Positions 23,665-32,340 of a DNA stretch of 64,000 bases are shown piece after piece. The DNA comes from Heteroruminococcus sp964369885 (GTDB lineage Bacteria > Bacillota > Clostridia > Oscillospirales > Ruminococcaceae). The DNA lies in contig CAYJGQ010000001.1 in the NCBI GenBank assembly GCA_964369885.1, forward strand, positions 1 to 64,000, written 5' to 3'. The notes under the pieces are model-generated. The model was not told the origin of the DNA, did not search any database, and saw only the letters and a list, made by a program, of their open reading frames with translations. The translations under genes and the position numbers were made by a program. Positions within the stretch are counted from its first letter, which is position 1. Every line of letters begins with the position of its first letter.

Positions 23665-24282
23665 TTAATCTATAAGCCGAGCAAATACAAATCTGTCCTG
23701 CTCGGTAACCATACAGTCATCATCGCCCATCATGTGCATCTTGCCGTCGGGGCGTAACAGCCCCACAAGGGTGTTTCCCTTGGGCGGCCTTACCTCGCTT
23801 ACCATGCGTCCCACAAACTCCTGCGCTGTGCCCACCCCAATGTCCAGGGTGCTACCCTGATCAAAGGTCACCTGTTGTTCGGTGCTTTCATTTACCACCG
23901 ACTCCAGCGCACTTACCGTAAGGCTGGTTTGGCAGACCGTGTTTAGCCCAAATCTGTCAAACACCTCTCGTTTGCGTGGGTCGGTTATGCGTGTAACCAC
24001 CCTTGGCACCGCAAATATCTCCTTGGACATCTGGGCCACCATGGCGTTTACATTATCATCGGCCGTAACGGCCGCAACAAGGTCGCATCCCTCAACACCT
24101 GCTCTGCGCAGTACATCGCTATCTATGGCCACCCCCGACACGGTAAATCCCGTAAAGTCGTCGGCCAGTGTGGCCAGTTTGTCGGGCGAGGGATCAACCA
24201 CCGATACATCATGCCCTGCCACACACAGTTGCTCGGCCAACTGACGGCCAATTGTGCCGGCTCCCACTACCAAAATATTCAT
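23665..24282 (-). CDS. TrkA/KtrA-type potassium channel regulatory protein (first copy)
   Basis: The 205-residue protein has the same two-domain layout as its neighbour: MNILVVGAGTIGRQLAEQL with GxGxxG, VVDPS at the end of the second strand, and a divergent C-terminal domain (about 125-205). Two adjacent RCK subunits suggest a heteromeric gating ring or two channels. In many Firmicutes this pair lies next to a TrkH gene, which is absent here: the next gene upstream is tex on the other strand. GGGGGGAG precedes the ATG. Confidence 0.83.
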   Translation of the reverse strand: MNILVVGAGTIGRQLAEQLCVAGHDVSVVDPSPDKLATLADDFTGFTVSGVAIDSDVLRRAGVEGCDLVAAVTADDNVNAMVAQMSKEIFAVPRVVTRITDPRKREVFDRFGLNTVCQTSLTVSALESVVNESTEQQVTFDQGSTLDIGVGTAQEFVGRMVSEVRPPKGNTLVGLLRPDGKMHMMGDDDCMVTEQDRFVFARLID

Positions 24283-24632
24283 AAAAAATCTCCCCCCGAA
24301 AAAACATTTTGCGGGTGGCTTGCATAGCTCCCCCGCCTGTGATAGGATAGTTTATATGTTTTATATTAGGCTCTGCCTGCCATAAACATTTTTTTGATTT
24401 GATCTTTGGGCATGGCCCTGCGGTAGGGCTGTAATTTGGGCAGGGCGCCCATGTGGACATATCGTTTACATTGTACCACGACACCGCAAAAAAAGACAGG
24501 CGTTTGCAAATAATTAAATATGAATAATGCATACACCACATATGAGTAGGGTTTTGTTTTCCCACAGGGCTATGAGCGATTATTCACAGTTTAATTTTCA
24601 CCAATATTTATCAGTAAAAAGGAGCATAAAAA
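24283..24632. other. Divergent intergenic region between the RCK pair and tex
   Basis: About 350 AT-rich bases which must hold promoters in both directions. I see AT-rich -10-like hexamers but no convincing -35/-10 pair, and no gene or RNA. Confidence 0.4.
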
Positions 24633-26786
24633 ATGGACATATTAAAGGTCATTGCAGTCGAGCTTAATATAAAGCTTTCGCAGGTTAAGGCCGCTGTGGA
24701 GCTTATTGATGAGGGCAATACCATACCCTTTATTGCACGTTATCGCAAGGAGGTCACGGGCTCGCTGGACGACAGCCAGTTGCGTGATTTGTTTGACCGC
24801 CTAAATTACCTGCGCAACCTTGAAAAGCGCCGGGAGGAGGTTCGCAGCTCGATTGAGGAGCAGGGCAAGCTGACCGACGAGCTTGCAAAGGCCCTATCCG
24901 AGGCCGCAACCCTTGCCCGCATTGAGGATTTATATCTGCCCTACAAGAAAAAACGTAAAACCCGTGCCTCCATGGCTCGTGAGCGTGGGCTTGAGCCTTT
25001 GGCCACGGCATTACTGCTACAAAACCCCACCGACGACCCCTTGGCGCTTGCGGCCGAGTATATAAACCCCGAGCTTGAGGTGGAGGATGCCGAAAAGGCG
25101 CTTGCCGGAGCACGGGATATAATTGCCGAACAGCTCTCCGACGATGCCGACCTGCGTGGCAAACTGCGCAAATTCCTAACCGATGAGGGGGAGGTGCGCT
25201 CGGTGGCCGCCACCAAAGAGGACAGTGTATACGCCACATACTACGACTTTGTAAAGCCTGTAAAAAAACTGGCCTCTCACCAAATGTTGGCCCTGCACCG
25301 TGGCGCAAAGGAAAAAATGCTAAAGATCGGTGTGGATATAGACTCGGAGCGTGCGGTGGGACTAACACTGCACGGCCTAAAAAAGAACGACAGCCCCTGT
25401 GCTGTGCAGGTGGAGCTTGCGGCGGCCGACGCCTTTAAGCGCCTGCTTTTTCCCTCGCTGGAAAACGAACTGTTGGGCGAGCTGTTTGGCACCGCCAGCG
25501 AGCAGGCCATAAAGGTATTTGGCCTAAATTTGCAAAATCTGCTTATGCAACCCCCCGTAAAGGACAGGGTGGTGCTTGGGCTTGATCCTGCCTACCGCAC
25601 AGGCTGTAAAATTGCGGTGGTGGATGCCACAGGCAAGGTGCTGGACACCACCGTTATATACCCCACACACCCACACAACAAGGTGGAGGAGGCCAAAAAG
25701 CGCCTGACCGCCCTCATAACAAAGCACGGGGTAAATGTTATATCAATAGGCAATGGCACCGCCAGCCGTGAGAGCGAGGCCTTTGTGGCCGAGCTTATAA
25801 AGGAGCTTAAAATGCCGCTGGCCTACATGGTGGTAAGCGAGGCCGGTGCATCGGTCTACTCGGCCTCAAAACTTGCGGCGGCCGAATTCCCCGACTACGA
25901 CGTTTCCCTGCGTTCGGCGGTGTCTATTGCGCGCCGCCTGCAGGACCCCTTGGCCGAGCTTGTGAAGATTGACCCCAAGGCCATTGGCATTGGACAGTAT
26001 CAGCATGACATGCCCCCGGCACGCCTTGACCAAACCCTTGGCGGCGTGGTGGAAAGCTGTGTAAACTCGGTGGGTGTTGACCTTAACACGGCCTCATTTT
26101 CGCTACTTGAGCATGTGGCCGGCATAAGTGCCACACTTGCAAAAAACATTGTGGCACACAGGGAGCAGGTAGGGCCATTTAAAAACCGTAAACAACTGCT
26201 AAAGGTGCCAAAGCTTGGCCCCAAGGCGGCCGAGCAGTGCGCAGGCTTTTTGCGTGTGTACGACGGCGAGGATATTTTGGACACCACGGCGGTGCATCCC
26301 GAGAGTTATCCTGCCGCCCGTGAGCTGTTGAGCCACTGCGGCTACACCACCGAGGATATAAAGGCAGGGGAGCTATCCGGCCTAAAGCAAAAGGCCGAAC
26401 TTGTGGGTTTTGCGCTACTTTGTGAGAAAACAAAGCTTGGCGAGCCCACCCTGCTGGATATAATTTCCGAGCTGCAAAAACCGGGGCGTGACCCCCGTGA
26501 TCAGCTACCGCCCCCCATGCTACGCACCGATGTTATGGACCTTGCCGACCTAAAGCCCGACATGGTGCTAACCGGCACGGTGCGCAATGTCATCGACTTT
26601 GGCGCATTTGTAGACATAGGGGTGCACCAGGACGGCCTTGTGCACATTTCCCGCCTGTGCGACCGCTTTGTAAAGCACCCCAGCGAGGTTGTAAAGGTGG
26701 GGGATATTGTGCAGGTTAAGGTGCTGGAGGTCGACGAGAAAAAGGGTAGGATATCGCTTAGCATGAGGGATGCTGTGCAGAGTTAA
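24633..26786 (+). CDS. tex: Tex family RNA-binding protein
   Basis: The 717-residue protein has the typical Tex layout: N-terminal helical region, YqgF-like RNase H fold in the middle (VVLGLDPAYRTGCK, around residue 310), two helix-hairpin-helix segments (about 500-560) and a C-terminal S1 domain (about 640-710, LTGTVRNVIDFGAFVDIGV in part). Tex acts on transcription and RNA handling and is conserved in nearly all bacteria, though its exact role is not settled. AAAGGAGC precedes the ATG. Length is normal. Confidence 0.95.
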   Translation: MDILKVIAVELNIKLSQVKAAVELIDEGNTIPFIARYRKEVTGSLDDSQLRDLFDRLNYLRNLEKRREEVRSSIEEQGKLTDELAKALSEAATLARIEDLYLPYKKKRKTRASMARERGLEPLATALLLQNPTDDPLALAAEYINPELEVEDAEKALAGARDIIAEQLSDDADLRGKLRKFLTDEGEVRSVAATKEDSVYATYYDFVKPVKKLASHQMLALHRGAKEKMLKIGVDIDSERAVGLTLHGLKKNDSPCAVQVELAAADAFKRLLFPSLENELLGELFGTASEQAIKVFGLNLQNLLMQPPVKDRVVLGLDPAYRTGCKIAVVDATGKVLDTTVIYPTHPHNKVEEAKKRLTALITKHGVNVISIGNGTASRESEAFVAELIKELKMPLAYMVVSEAGASVYSASKLAAAEFPDYDVSLRSAVSIARRLQDPLAELVKIDPKAIGIGQYQHDMPPARLDQTLGGVVESCVNSVGVDLNTASFSLLEHVAGISATLAKNIVAHREQVGPFKNRKQLLKVPKLGPKAAEQCAGFLRVYDGEDILDTTAVHPESYPAARELLSHCGYTTEDIKAGELSGLKQKAELVGFALLCEKTKLGEPTLLDIISELQKPGRDPRDQLPPPMLRTDVMDLADLKPDMVLTGTVRNVIDFGAFVDIGVHQDGLVHISRLCDRFVKHPSEVVKVGDIVQVKVLEVDEKKGRISLSMRDAVQS

Positions 26787-26839
26787 CCCTTGGGTTGAGT
26801 ATTGTTGCCACATTGTTGTTTGGCAGGTTTGTGTTTAGG

Positions 26840-26942
26840 GCGTGGTGGAGCGCAGGCGGGCAGGTGCCCGGTGGTGACGCTTTGCCGACGGGCTTGATGC
26901 CCGCCGAGCACCCGCCGCGCTATAAGCGCAAAACCGCCAAAA
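26840..26942. repeat. GC-rich intergenic element related to one at 38860-38945
   Basis: Between tex and a lipoprotein gene lies a GC-rich stretch with GGGCTTGATGCCCGCCGAGC followed by ACCCGCCGCGC. The same words, slightly diverged, occur near 38890-38920. Several short self-complementary blocks (GGGC/GCCC) suggest a folded element. No coding evidence. Confidence 0.4.
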
Positions 26943-26995
26943 TCATAGAGGTTGGATGCAATGAGTAAAATAAATATTAAAGAGGAGCTGAGTCC

Positions 26996-27514
26996 ATGAA
27001 AAAACTATTGTTAGTTTCTGCACTTTGTATTTTGCTTATAATTTGCGGCTGTAGCGCCGCCACAGAGCCCGAAAACACCCAACTGCCAAACCCGATAAAA
27101 GAGGTTGAGGGCTCGGCCGATTTTGAGCCGATTGGCATCACACTAAAGGCCCCTGCCTCGGCTGAGGATGCTGTCTACACCATAATTGATGACAAGGTGG
27201 CCAGCATCGACTACACCCTCGATGGCACAGAGTACGGACTGCGTGCCTCTTACGAGCTTTCGGGGGAGGAAATCCACGGCATGAACTTTGATTTTGAGGA
27301 TGAGGTATTGGGGGTTGATGGGGACGGCGACAACTATTCCTACTCGGTGAATGTTAAGATGGTTGCGCAGGGCGAGGGCGGCGTAGCCATTGCCCAAATT
27401 AATATGCAGGATGCAGACCCCTTGCACCTTACACTTTCCACCCTGTCGGACATAGACAACGACGCACTGTTGTCTATGATAAGCGATATAATTTATCTAA
27501 CACTTGAATCTTAA
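26996..27514 (+). CDS. Putative lipoprotein
   Basis: I do not recognise the family. The 172-residue protein has a signal peptide (MKKLLLVSALCILLIICGC) with the likely lipid-modified cysteine at residue 19, in ICGC rather than the usual LxGC. The mature part is acidic and beta-rich in appearance, with a Gly/Asp-rich GVDGDGDN around residue 105. GAGGAG precedes the ATG. It is 27 bases upstream of the acetate-kinase-like gene and could be cotranscribed. Confidence 0.75.
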   Translation: MKKLLLVSALCILLIICGCSAATEPENTQLPNPIKEVEGSADFEPIGITLKAPASAEDAVYTIIDDKVASIDYTLDGTEYGLRASYELSGEEIHGMNFDFEDEVLGVDGDGDNYSYSVNVKMVAQGEGGVAIAQINMQDADPLHLTLSTLSDIDNDALLSMISDIIYLTLES

Positions 27515-27541
27515 ATAAACATAAAAGGAGCGTATAACCCC

Positions 27542-28723
27542 ATGAAAATTCTTATTTGTAATGTTGGAAGCACCTCTTTGAAATATCAACTGCTTGATAT
27601 GGCCGACGGTGAAAAAAGTCTGGCACAGGGCAAGCAGGAGCGTGTTGGTTCACAGCAGAGCACCTATTCCCATAGCGACCTTAGCGGCAAGCAGGAAAAG
27701 GGGGAACGCCCCCTGCCCGACCACGGCGCAGGCATTGAGCTAATGATGAGCTTTTTGGTGGGTGGGGTTGTAAAAAACCTTGATGAAATTGCCTGTGTGG
27801 GCTTTAAGGTGGTGCATGCCAAGGGGGTTACAGGGGTACAGCGCCTCGACGAACCTGTGCTAAAAGCCATGGAGGATTTTAACTGCATTGCACCCTCGCA
27901 TAATCCCCCATACATTGCGGCAATTCGCCAGTTTGCAAAGCTTATGCCGGGTGTGCCACTAATTGGCTCCTTTGAAACAGGATTTCACGCCAACATCCCC
28001 CCCAAGGCCTACCTTTACTCCATCCCCAAGGAATTACACAAAGAGCAGGCCGTGCGCCGTTATGGTTTTCATGGGGCATCACATGAGTATGTTTCGGGCA
28101 GGGTGGCCCAGCTTATGGGCAGGGAGGATCTGCGCATAATAACCTGCCATCTTGGGGGAAGCGGTTCGCTTTGCGCCATCAAAAACGGTGTGTCAATAGA
28201 CACCACCCTTGGCTTTTCACTGCAATGTGGCATCATGCACAACAACCGCTGTGGCGACATTGACCCCTACATCCCCTTCTACCTAATGGAGGAGATGGGT
28301 TACACCCCCGAGCAGGTAAAAGATATGCTAAATAAGCAAAGTGGTTTCCTTGGCATGTCGGGTATATCGGGAGATCTGCGTGATATCGAGCAGGCCGCCG
28401 AGCAGGGCAATGTCGACGCTATAAATACAATTGACAGTTATGCCTACAACCTTAAAAAATATATAGGCTCCTACGCCGCGGCTTTGGGCGGGGTGGATGC
28501 CATTGCATTTTCGGGTGGAATAGGGGAGAACAGCCCCATTGTGCGCCGTCTTTGCCTTGAGGATACCGAGTTTTTGGGCATACAGCTTGACCTAAAACGC
28601 AACGAGCTCTGCCGCCCCGACAGCGAGATTTCACAGGATAACAGCCCTGTAAAAATATTTGTTATCGGCACAAACGAAGAGCTGATTGTAGCACGCAAGG
28701 CCGCTGAGTTTTTGGCGGGATAA
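27542..28723 (+). CDS. Acetate kinase family protein (divergent)
   Basis: This ASKHA-fold kinase of 393 residues resembles AckA: NVGSTSLKYQL at the start (canonical NxGSSSxK), RRYGFHGASHEYV, ITCHLGGSGSLCAIKNG and the ATP-site FSGGIGEN. However, the substrate segment normally reading MGTRSGDID is IMHNNRCGDID, and FETGFHANIP replaces the usual TAFH. The arginine and aspartates are kept. It may therefore act on a different carboxylate or be a true acetate kinase paralogue. There is no pta gene beside it; an HD hydrolase follows after 24 bases. Confidence 0.85.
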   Translation: MKILICNVGSTSLKYQLLDMADGEKSLAQGKQERVGSQQSTYSHSDLSGKQEKGERPLPDHGAGIELMMSFLVGGVVKNLDEIACVGFKVVHAKGVTGVQRLDEPVLKAMEDFNCIAPSHNPPYIAAIRQFAKLMPGVPLIGSFETGFHANIPPKAYLYSIPKELHKEQAVRRYGFHGASHEYVSGRVAQLMGREDLRIITCHLGGSGSLCAIKNGVSIDTTLGFSLQCGIMHNNRCGDIDPYIPFYLMEEMGYTPEQVKDMLNKQSGFLGMSGISGDLRDIEQAAEQGNVDAINTIDSYAYNLKKYIGSYAAALGGVDAIAFSGGIGENSPIVRRLCLEDTEFLGIQLDLKRNELCRPDSEISQDNSPVKIFVIGTNEELIVARKAAEFLAG

Positions 28724-28747
28724 CCCCCAGCGAAAGGATGTCAAGAG

Positions 28748-29416
28748 ATGAGCCGTGAAATAACACTTGCAGACCTGCAAAAGGATGAAGAAATACGGGT
28801 ATATATTGAGCAGGCCGATGCCTCGCTTGAGGCCATTGGCTATACCGAGCACAGCTTTGCCCATGTGAGCAAGTGTGCCCATCAGGCGGGCGACTTGCTT
28901 TCACAGCTTGGTTACAGCCCACGCCAGGCCGAGCTTGCCCGCATTGCAGGATTTATGCACGACATTGGCAACGTAATAAACCGCAACGACCACGCCCAAA
29001 CCGGTGCGGTTATGGCCTTTAGGCTGCTGCAAAACCGTGGCATGTCGCCCGCCGATGTGGCCTTGGTTATAACCGCCATTGGCCACCACGACGACTCCAC
29101 CGCCTTTCCTGTAAACGCCGTGGCGGCCGCCGTTATTTTGGCCGACAAAACCGATGTTAGGCGAAGTCGAGTGCGCAATATGCACCCCTCAACCTTTGAT
29201 ATTCACGACCGTGTAAACTACTCGGTTGAAAGTGCGGAGCTTGCGCTTGACACAGACAACTCCACCCTTACCCTCTCGCTTTCCATAAACACCACCCTTT
29301 GCCCCGTTATGGACTACTTCGAGATATTTCTTGAGCGTATGCTGCTTTGCCGCCGCGCCGCCGAGTTTTTCTCCCTCTCCTTTAAGCTGGACATAAACGG
29401 ACTTATGCTGCTGTAA
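28748..29416 (+). CDS. HD-domain phosphohydrolase
   Basis: The 222-residue protein has the HD metal-binding pattern H...HD...D: SFAHVSKCAHQAGDLL, GFMHDIGN (about residues 71-78) and IGHHDD, ending with a possible dimerisation domain (about 150-222). Family members hydrolyse nucleotides or other phosphate esters. GAAAGGATG precedes the ATG. It follows the acetate-kinase-like gene and is probably in its operon, which hints at phosphate metabolism, but the substrate cannot be named. Confidence 0.82.
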   Translation: MSREITLADLQKDEEIRVYIEQADASLEAIGYTEHSFAHVSKCAHQAGDLLSQLGYSPRQAELARIAGFMHDIGNVINRNDHAQTGAVMAFRLLQNRGMSPADVALVITAIGHHDDSTAFPVNAVAAAVILADKTDVRRSRVRNMHPSTFDIHDRVNYSVESAELALDTDNSTLTLSLSINTTLCPVMDYFEIFLERMLLCRRAAEFFSLSFKLDINGLMLL

Positions 29417-29549
29417 GCGGTGGTGGGTAGTTAAGCATTTCATAAAAAAGCAATATGCCATCTCCTGTTCTATTAAAAATCATATGGGTAACAAAATTAA
29501 TCTGATTTTTTGTATAGAGATTTAGCCTACATTAGGAGGATTTATAATT

Positions 29550-30245
29550 GTGAAAAAAATTTTTGGTATTACAGTAGTGGCTTATATGGTATTTACAATG
29601 GTGGGTTGTTCAGCTACACCAAGCGACACAACATCTTCTTCTGCGCAACTTAGTTCTTCTGAGCCTTCATCCTTGGAGGACTCAGCTTCCGCAGCGCCAT
29701 CCTTTCCCCAAGCAGATGAGGCCCTTGTTCACGACATTCTTGTGACTTTTGGCGCAGAAGAAACCGATGATGGAACGCTCATACCGCAACCTACAAGCCT
29801 ATACTACACCGAATCACTCGATGCCGACAATCTTTCCCCCAAAGATGTTTTCTCGTGGTATATGGGGTATGTACAAAACCAAGGTTTAACACAGGAAGAA
29901 AAAGAGGCGTACTACAAAAATCCGATTGGTGACGGTATGGGCTGGTTTTTCCCTGCCAGGTACTATGAACCCGTAACAATGAGTTATTTTGGTGTAAATG
30001 AAGAATTTTTGCACGACGAACTTTATTATAACGAGGAACATGACGGTTATACCACAGACGGCGGCGGCGGAGTGGGGCACCGCCCCGAGATTACCGCTGT
30101 GAGCTGGACACAAAGCGAGGATATTCTCACAATAGAGCTCTTATTTCCCGAGATGCACCGTGAAAACACCGAAATGCAGTTAACTGTGAAACTGCTGTCG
30201 GAAGACCTGCATACATTTATCTCTTACCTGCCCTCTGCAAATTAA
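29550..30245 (+). CDS. Putative lipoprotein
   Basis: I do not recognise the family. The 231-residue protein starts at GTG after AGGAGG, has a signal peptide ending in MVGC (lipid-modified cysteine at residue 20), then a Ser/Thr-rich linker (about 21-50) and a globular domain rich in Glu, Tyr and Phe. A short Gly-rich turn (DGGGGVGH) occurs near residue 170. AT content is higher than in neighbours. A terminator follows about 65 bases downstream. Confidence 0.72.
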   Translation: MKKIFGITVVAYMVFTMVGCSATPSDTTSSSAQLSSSEPSSLEDSASAAPSFPQADEALVHDILVTFGAEETDDGTLIPQPTSLYYTESLDADNLSPKDVFSWYMGYVQNQGLTQEEKEAYYKNPIGDGMGWFFPARYYEPVTMSYFGVNEEFLHDELYYNEEHDGYTTDGGGGVGHRPEITAVSWTQSEDILTIELLFPEMHRENTEMQLTVKLLSEDLHTFISYLPSAN

Positions 30246-30310
30246 GTGATCTTGTAAATATCGCTTTGCGGCACATTAACTTTTCACTTTTTACTGATCT
30301 ATACAAAGAA

Positions 30311-30357
30311 ACAAACTGTCGTTACCAATTTTTTTGATAGTGACAGTTTGTTTTTTT
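30311..30357 (+). terminator. Intrinsic terminator
   Basis: CAAACTGTC and GACAGTTTG flank an AT-rich loop and are followed by seven Ts. Confidence 0.8.
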
Positions 30358-30383
30358 ATCTGTGTAAAGTTTTTTATCCACCA

Positions 30384-30548
30384 CTACTCTTTATTGTCAC
30401 TGTTTTGTGGCAAGGGCAGGGTAATTAATTGCTCTTTTGCCGATATGTACTGCTCCTCACATTCTTGCTGTGCCTTTATTAAAATATTGATTGCATCCTC
30501 TGTCGCTCTCATCATTTTTAGATACATGGATTGATAATCGGCCGTAAT
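30384..30548 (-). CDS. Small acidic helical protein with a probable non-standard start
   Basis: The coding part reads DYQSMYLKMMRATEDAIN and on to a stop, about 54 residues. The helical sequence with QKAQQE-type repeats resembles a family of short conserved clostridial proteins of unknown function. AAAAGGAGG (minus strand, 30552-30560) is followed by no ATG/GTG/TTG at a normal distance: ACG is 6 bases and ATT 3 bases downstream, while the first ATG is 21 bases away. I place the start at ATT/ACG with caution; a start at the later ATG would shorten it to 47 residues. Confidence 0.55.
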   Translation of the reverse strand: MTADYQSMYLKMMRATEDAINILIKAQQECEEQYISAKEQLITLPLPQNSDNKE

Positions 30549-30646
30549 TAACCTCCTTTTGCTAATTAGTGTTAACCACTTTTGTGAATATTTTATTTTA
30601 ATATAATTATTGTAAATACTGTTTAACAAATGTGGGGGGATTTTGC

Positions 30647-30895
30647 ATGTTCAAACTCAAAGCGGCTGATGGCACAAATAACATTTGCGGTAAAAACCTA
30701 AAGAAACTGCGCATGAGTTATACCCCTGCACTTTCGCAGCGTCGGCTTGCCCAAATGCTTCAGGTGGCAGGTTATGATGTAGACCACCATTTTATACGTC
30801 GCATAGAACTTGGGGAGCGCTTTGTAACAGATATCGAGCTTTTAATGCTTTGCAGGGTGTTGTGTGTTGACATCGGGGAGCTTTTGGCGCCCTAA
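30647..30895 (+). CDS. Small XRE-family regulator
   Basis: The 82-residue HTH protein has the core GKNLKKLRMSYTPALSQRRLA and ELLMLCRVLCVDIGELL, the standard Cro/C1 pattern, though with a longer first turn. The ATG is 6 bases after GGGGGGA. It is divergent from the small helical gene at 30384-30548, which it might regulate. A terminator follows 57 bases downstream. Confidence 0.8.
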   Translation: MFKLKAADGTNNICGKNLKKLRMSYTPALSQRRLAQMLQVAGYDVDHHFIRRIELGERFVTDIELLMLCRVLCVDIGELLAP

Positions 30896-30952
30896 TGCGG
30901 CCGCTGTACCCCCTTATCCACCCACAAACCCATGTAGCTTTACCCCAACCAC

Positions 30953-30987
30953 AAAACCGCCACCCTGTATTCACGGTGGCGGTTTTT
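30953..30987. terminator. Bidirectional terminator
   Basis: AAACCGCCACC and GGTGGCGGTTT with a 10-base loop and T5. It also lies downstream of the minus-strand GNAT gene and probably ends the long housekeeping operon. Confidence 0.88.
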
Positions 30988-31066
30988 CATATGTGTAAAG
31001 TTTTTATTTGTCCACCACATTTTTTGTGGCGGCACACTGCAAAGCCATCGCAGGTTTTGCGCAAAT

Positions 31067-31579
31067 CTATCTTGGCTTATGCCCTGCATCTGCCAGGTTT
31101 TTTAGCGCCTCTCCTGTCAGGCGGTAGGTTGTCCACTCATCCTGTGTGATGGCTCCCAAGGATTTGTAAAACTCAATGCTGGGGGTATTCCAGTCCAGGC
31201 AGGCCCACTCAAGGCGGCCGCCGCCCTGCTCCACCACAAAGGCCGACAGCCTTGACAACATGGCCTTGCCGTAACCCTTGCCACGGTGGCTTTGCATTAC
31301 AAATAAATCCTCAAGGTATATGCCACGCCGCCCCAAAAAGGTGGAAAAACTGTAAAAATACAGCGCAAAGCACACGGCCTCGCCGCACTGCTCCCCAATT
31401 ATAACCTCGGCACCCTTTTGCTCAAACAGCTGCTCCCTCAAAAGCTCAGGGGTGGCCACCACATCATCAAGCATGTCCTCATATATGGCAAGCTCCCTAA
31501 TAAAACCAAGAATAAGCTCGGCATCGTTGGGTGTTGCGGTGCGAATTGTAAACCCTTCTATTTCTGTTTTGTATACCAC
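31067..31579 (-). CDS. GNAT family N-acetyltransferase
   Basis: The 170-residue protein has the acetyl-CoA site SHRGKGYGKAML (about residues 95-106; R/QxxGxG/A) and IRTATPNDAELIL at the start. The residues LEDLFV before the P-loop match the spermidine/diamine acetyltransferase-like subgroup. The substrate is not known. GTG start, 8 bases after GGAGGG. It is the last gene behind ttcA in the long minus-strand block. Confidence 0.85.
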   Translation of the reverse strand: MVYKTEIEGFTIRTATPNDAELILGFIRELAIYEDMLDDVVATPELLREQLFEQKGAEVIIGEQCGEAVCFALYFYSFSTFLGRRGIYLEDLFVMQSHRGKGYGKAMLSRLSAFVVEQGGGRLEWACLDWNTPSIEFYKSLGAITQDEWTTYRLTGEALKNLADAGHKPR

Positions 31580-31608
31580 TTAACTGTCCCTCCGTTAGGT
31601 CGCTAAAA

Positions 31609-32319
31609 TTACCAGCCACTTATATTCCCACGCACCATTGCACCAAAAATACGCTGGGTTATGCCCTTGTCCTCACGCTCAAGCCCACGCAAAAATTCCT
31701 TCATGCCCTGTCTTGCCGTGGCGCTGTCCACGGGGCATCGGCTCTTTACAACGGGCAGGCCGCACCGCCGCACCGCCGAGGCTATATCCTTTTCCGGGGC
31801 AACGCAGAGTGGGCGTATCATGGTTATGTCCTTGCGCGAAAGGTAGGTAACAGGGGAGAAACACCCCACACGTCCCTCCCTAAAAAGGTTCATCATAAAG
31901 GTTTCCACAGCATCGTTGTAGTGGTGCCCAAGGGCTATTTTATTGCACCCAAGCTCCTTTGTAAGGTCGTGCAGTGCCCCACGGCGCATACGGGCACACA
32001 GGGAGCATGGGTTTGTTTCCTGCCTATGATCAAATACAATTTTACCTATTTCGGTGGGCTTTACAATGTACTCTATGCCCTCCTGCTCACAAAGGTTAAT
32101 AAGCTGGGAATAGTCACTTTGCACCCCCTCAAACCCGGGGTCAAGGGTTATACCCACCACGCTGTACTCCACCCCCAAAAACCTGCTCAGGCGGTGCAGC
32201 CCTATAAGTAGCGCCACCGAATCCTTGCCACCGCTCACCCCCACGGCAATTTTATCCCCGGGGCTTATCATGTTGTACTGGGTGACAGCTCGGCGCATGT
32301 ATCCTAAAAGTTGTTGCAT
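31609..32319 (-). CDS. ttcA: TtcA/TilS-like tRNA thiolation ATPase
   Basis: The PP-loop ATPase has VSGGKDSVALL (about residues 28-38) and the cysteine motif CSLCARMRRG (about 107-116) which, as in TtcA, would bind an Fe-S cluster used in 2-thiocytidine formation at tRNA position 32. At 236 residues it is at the short end of the family. It lies between an AEC transporter and a GNAT gene on the same strand. Other clostridial members of this family thiolate different tRNA positions, so exact specificity is inferred. Confidence 0.85.
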   Translation of the reverse strand: MQQLLGYMRRAVTQYNMISPGDKIAVGVSGGKDSVALLIGLHRLSRFLGVEYSVVGITLDPGFEGVQSDYSQLINLCEQEGIEYIVKPTEIGKIVFDHRQETNPCSLCARMRRGALHDLTKELGCNKIALGHHYNDAVETFMMNLFREGRVGCFSPVTYLSRKDITMIRPLCVAPEKDIASAVRRCGLPVVKSRCPVDSATARQGMKEFLRGLEREDKGITQRIFGAMVRGNISGW

Positions 32320-32340
32320 TGTATCCTCCGTTTAATTAGC

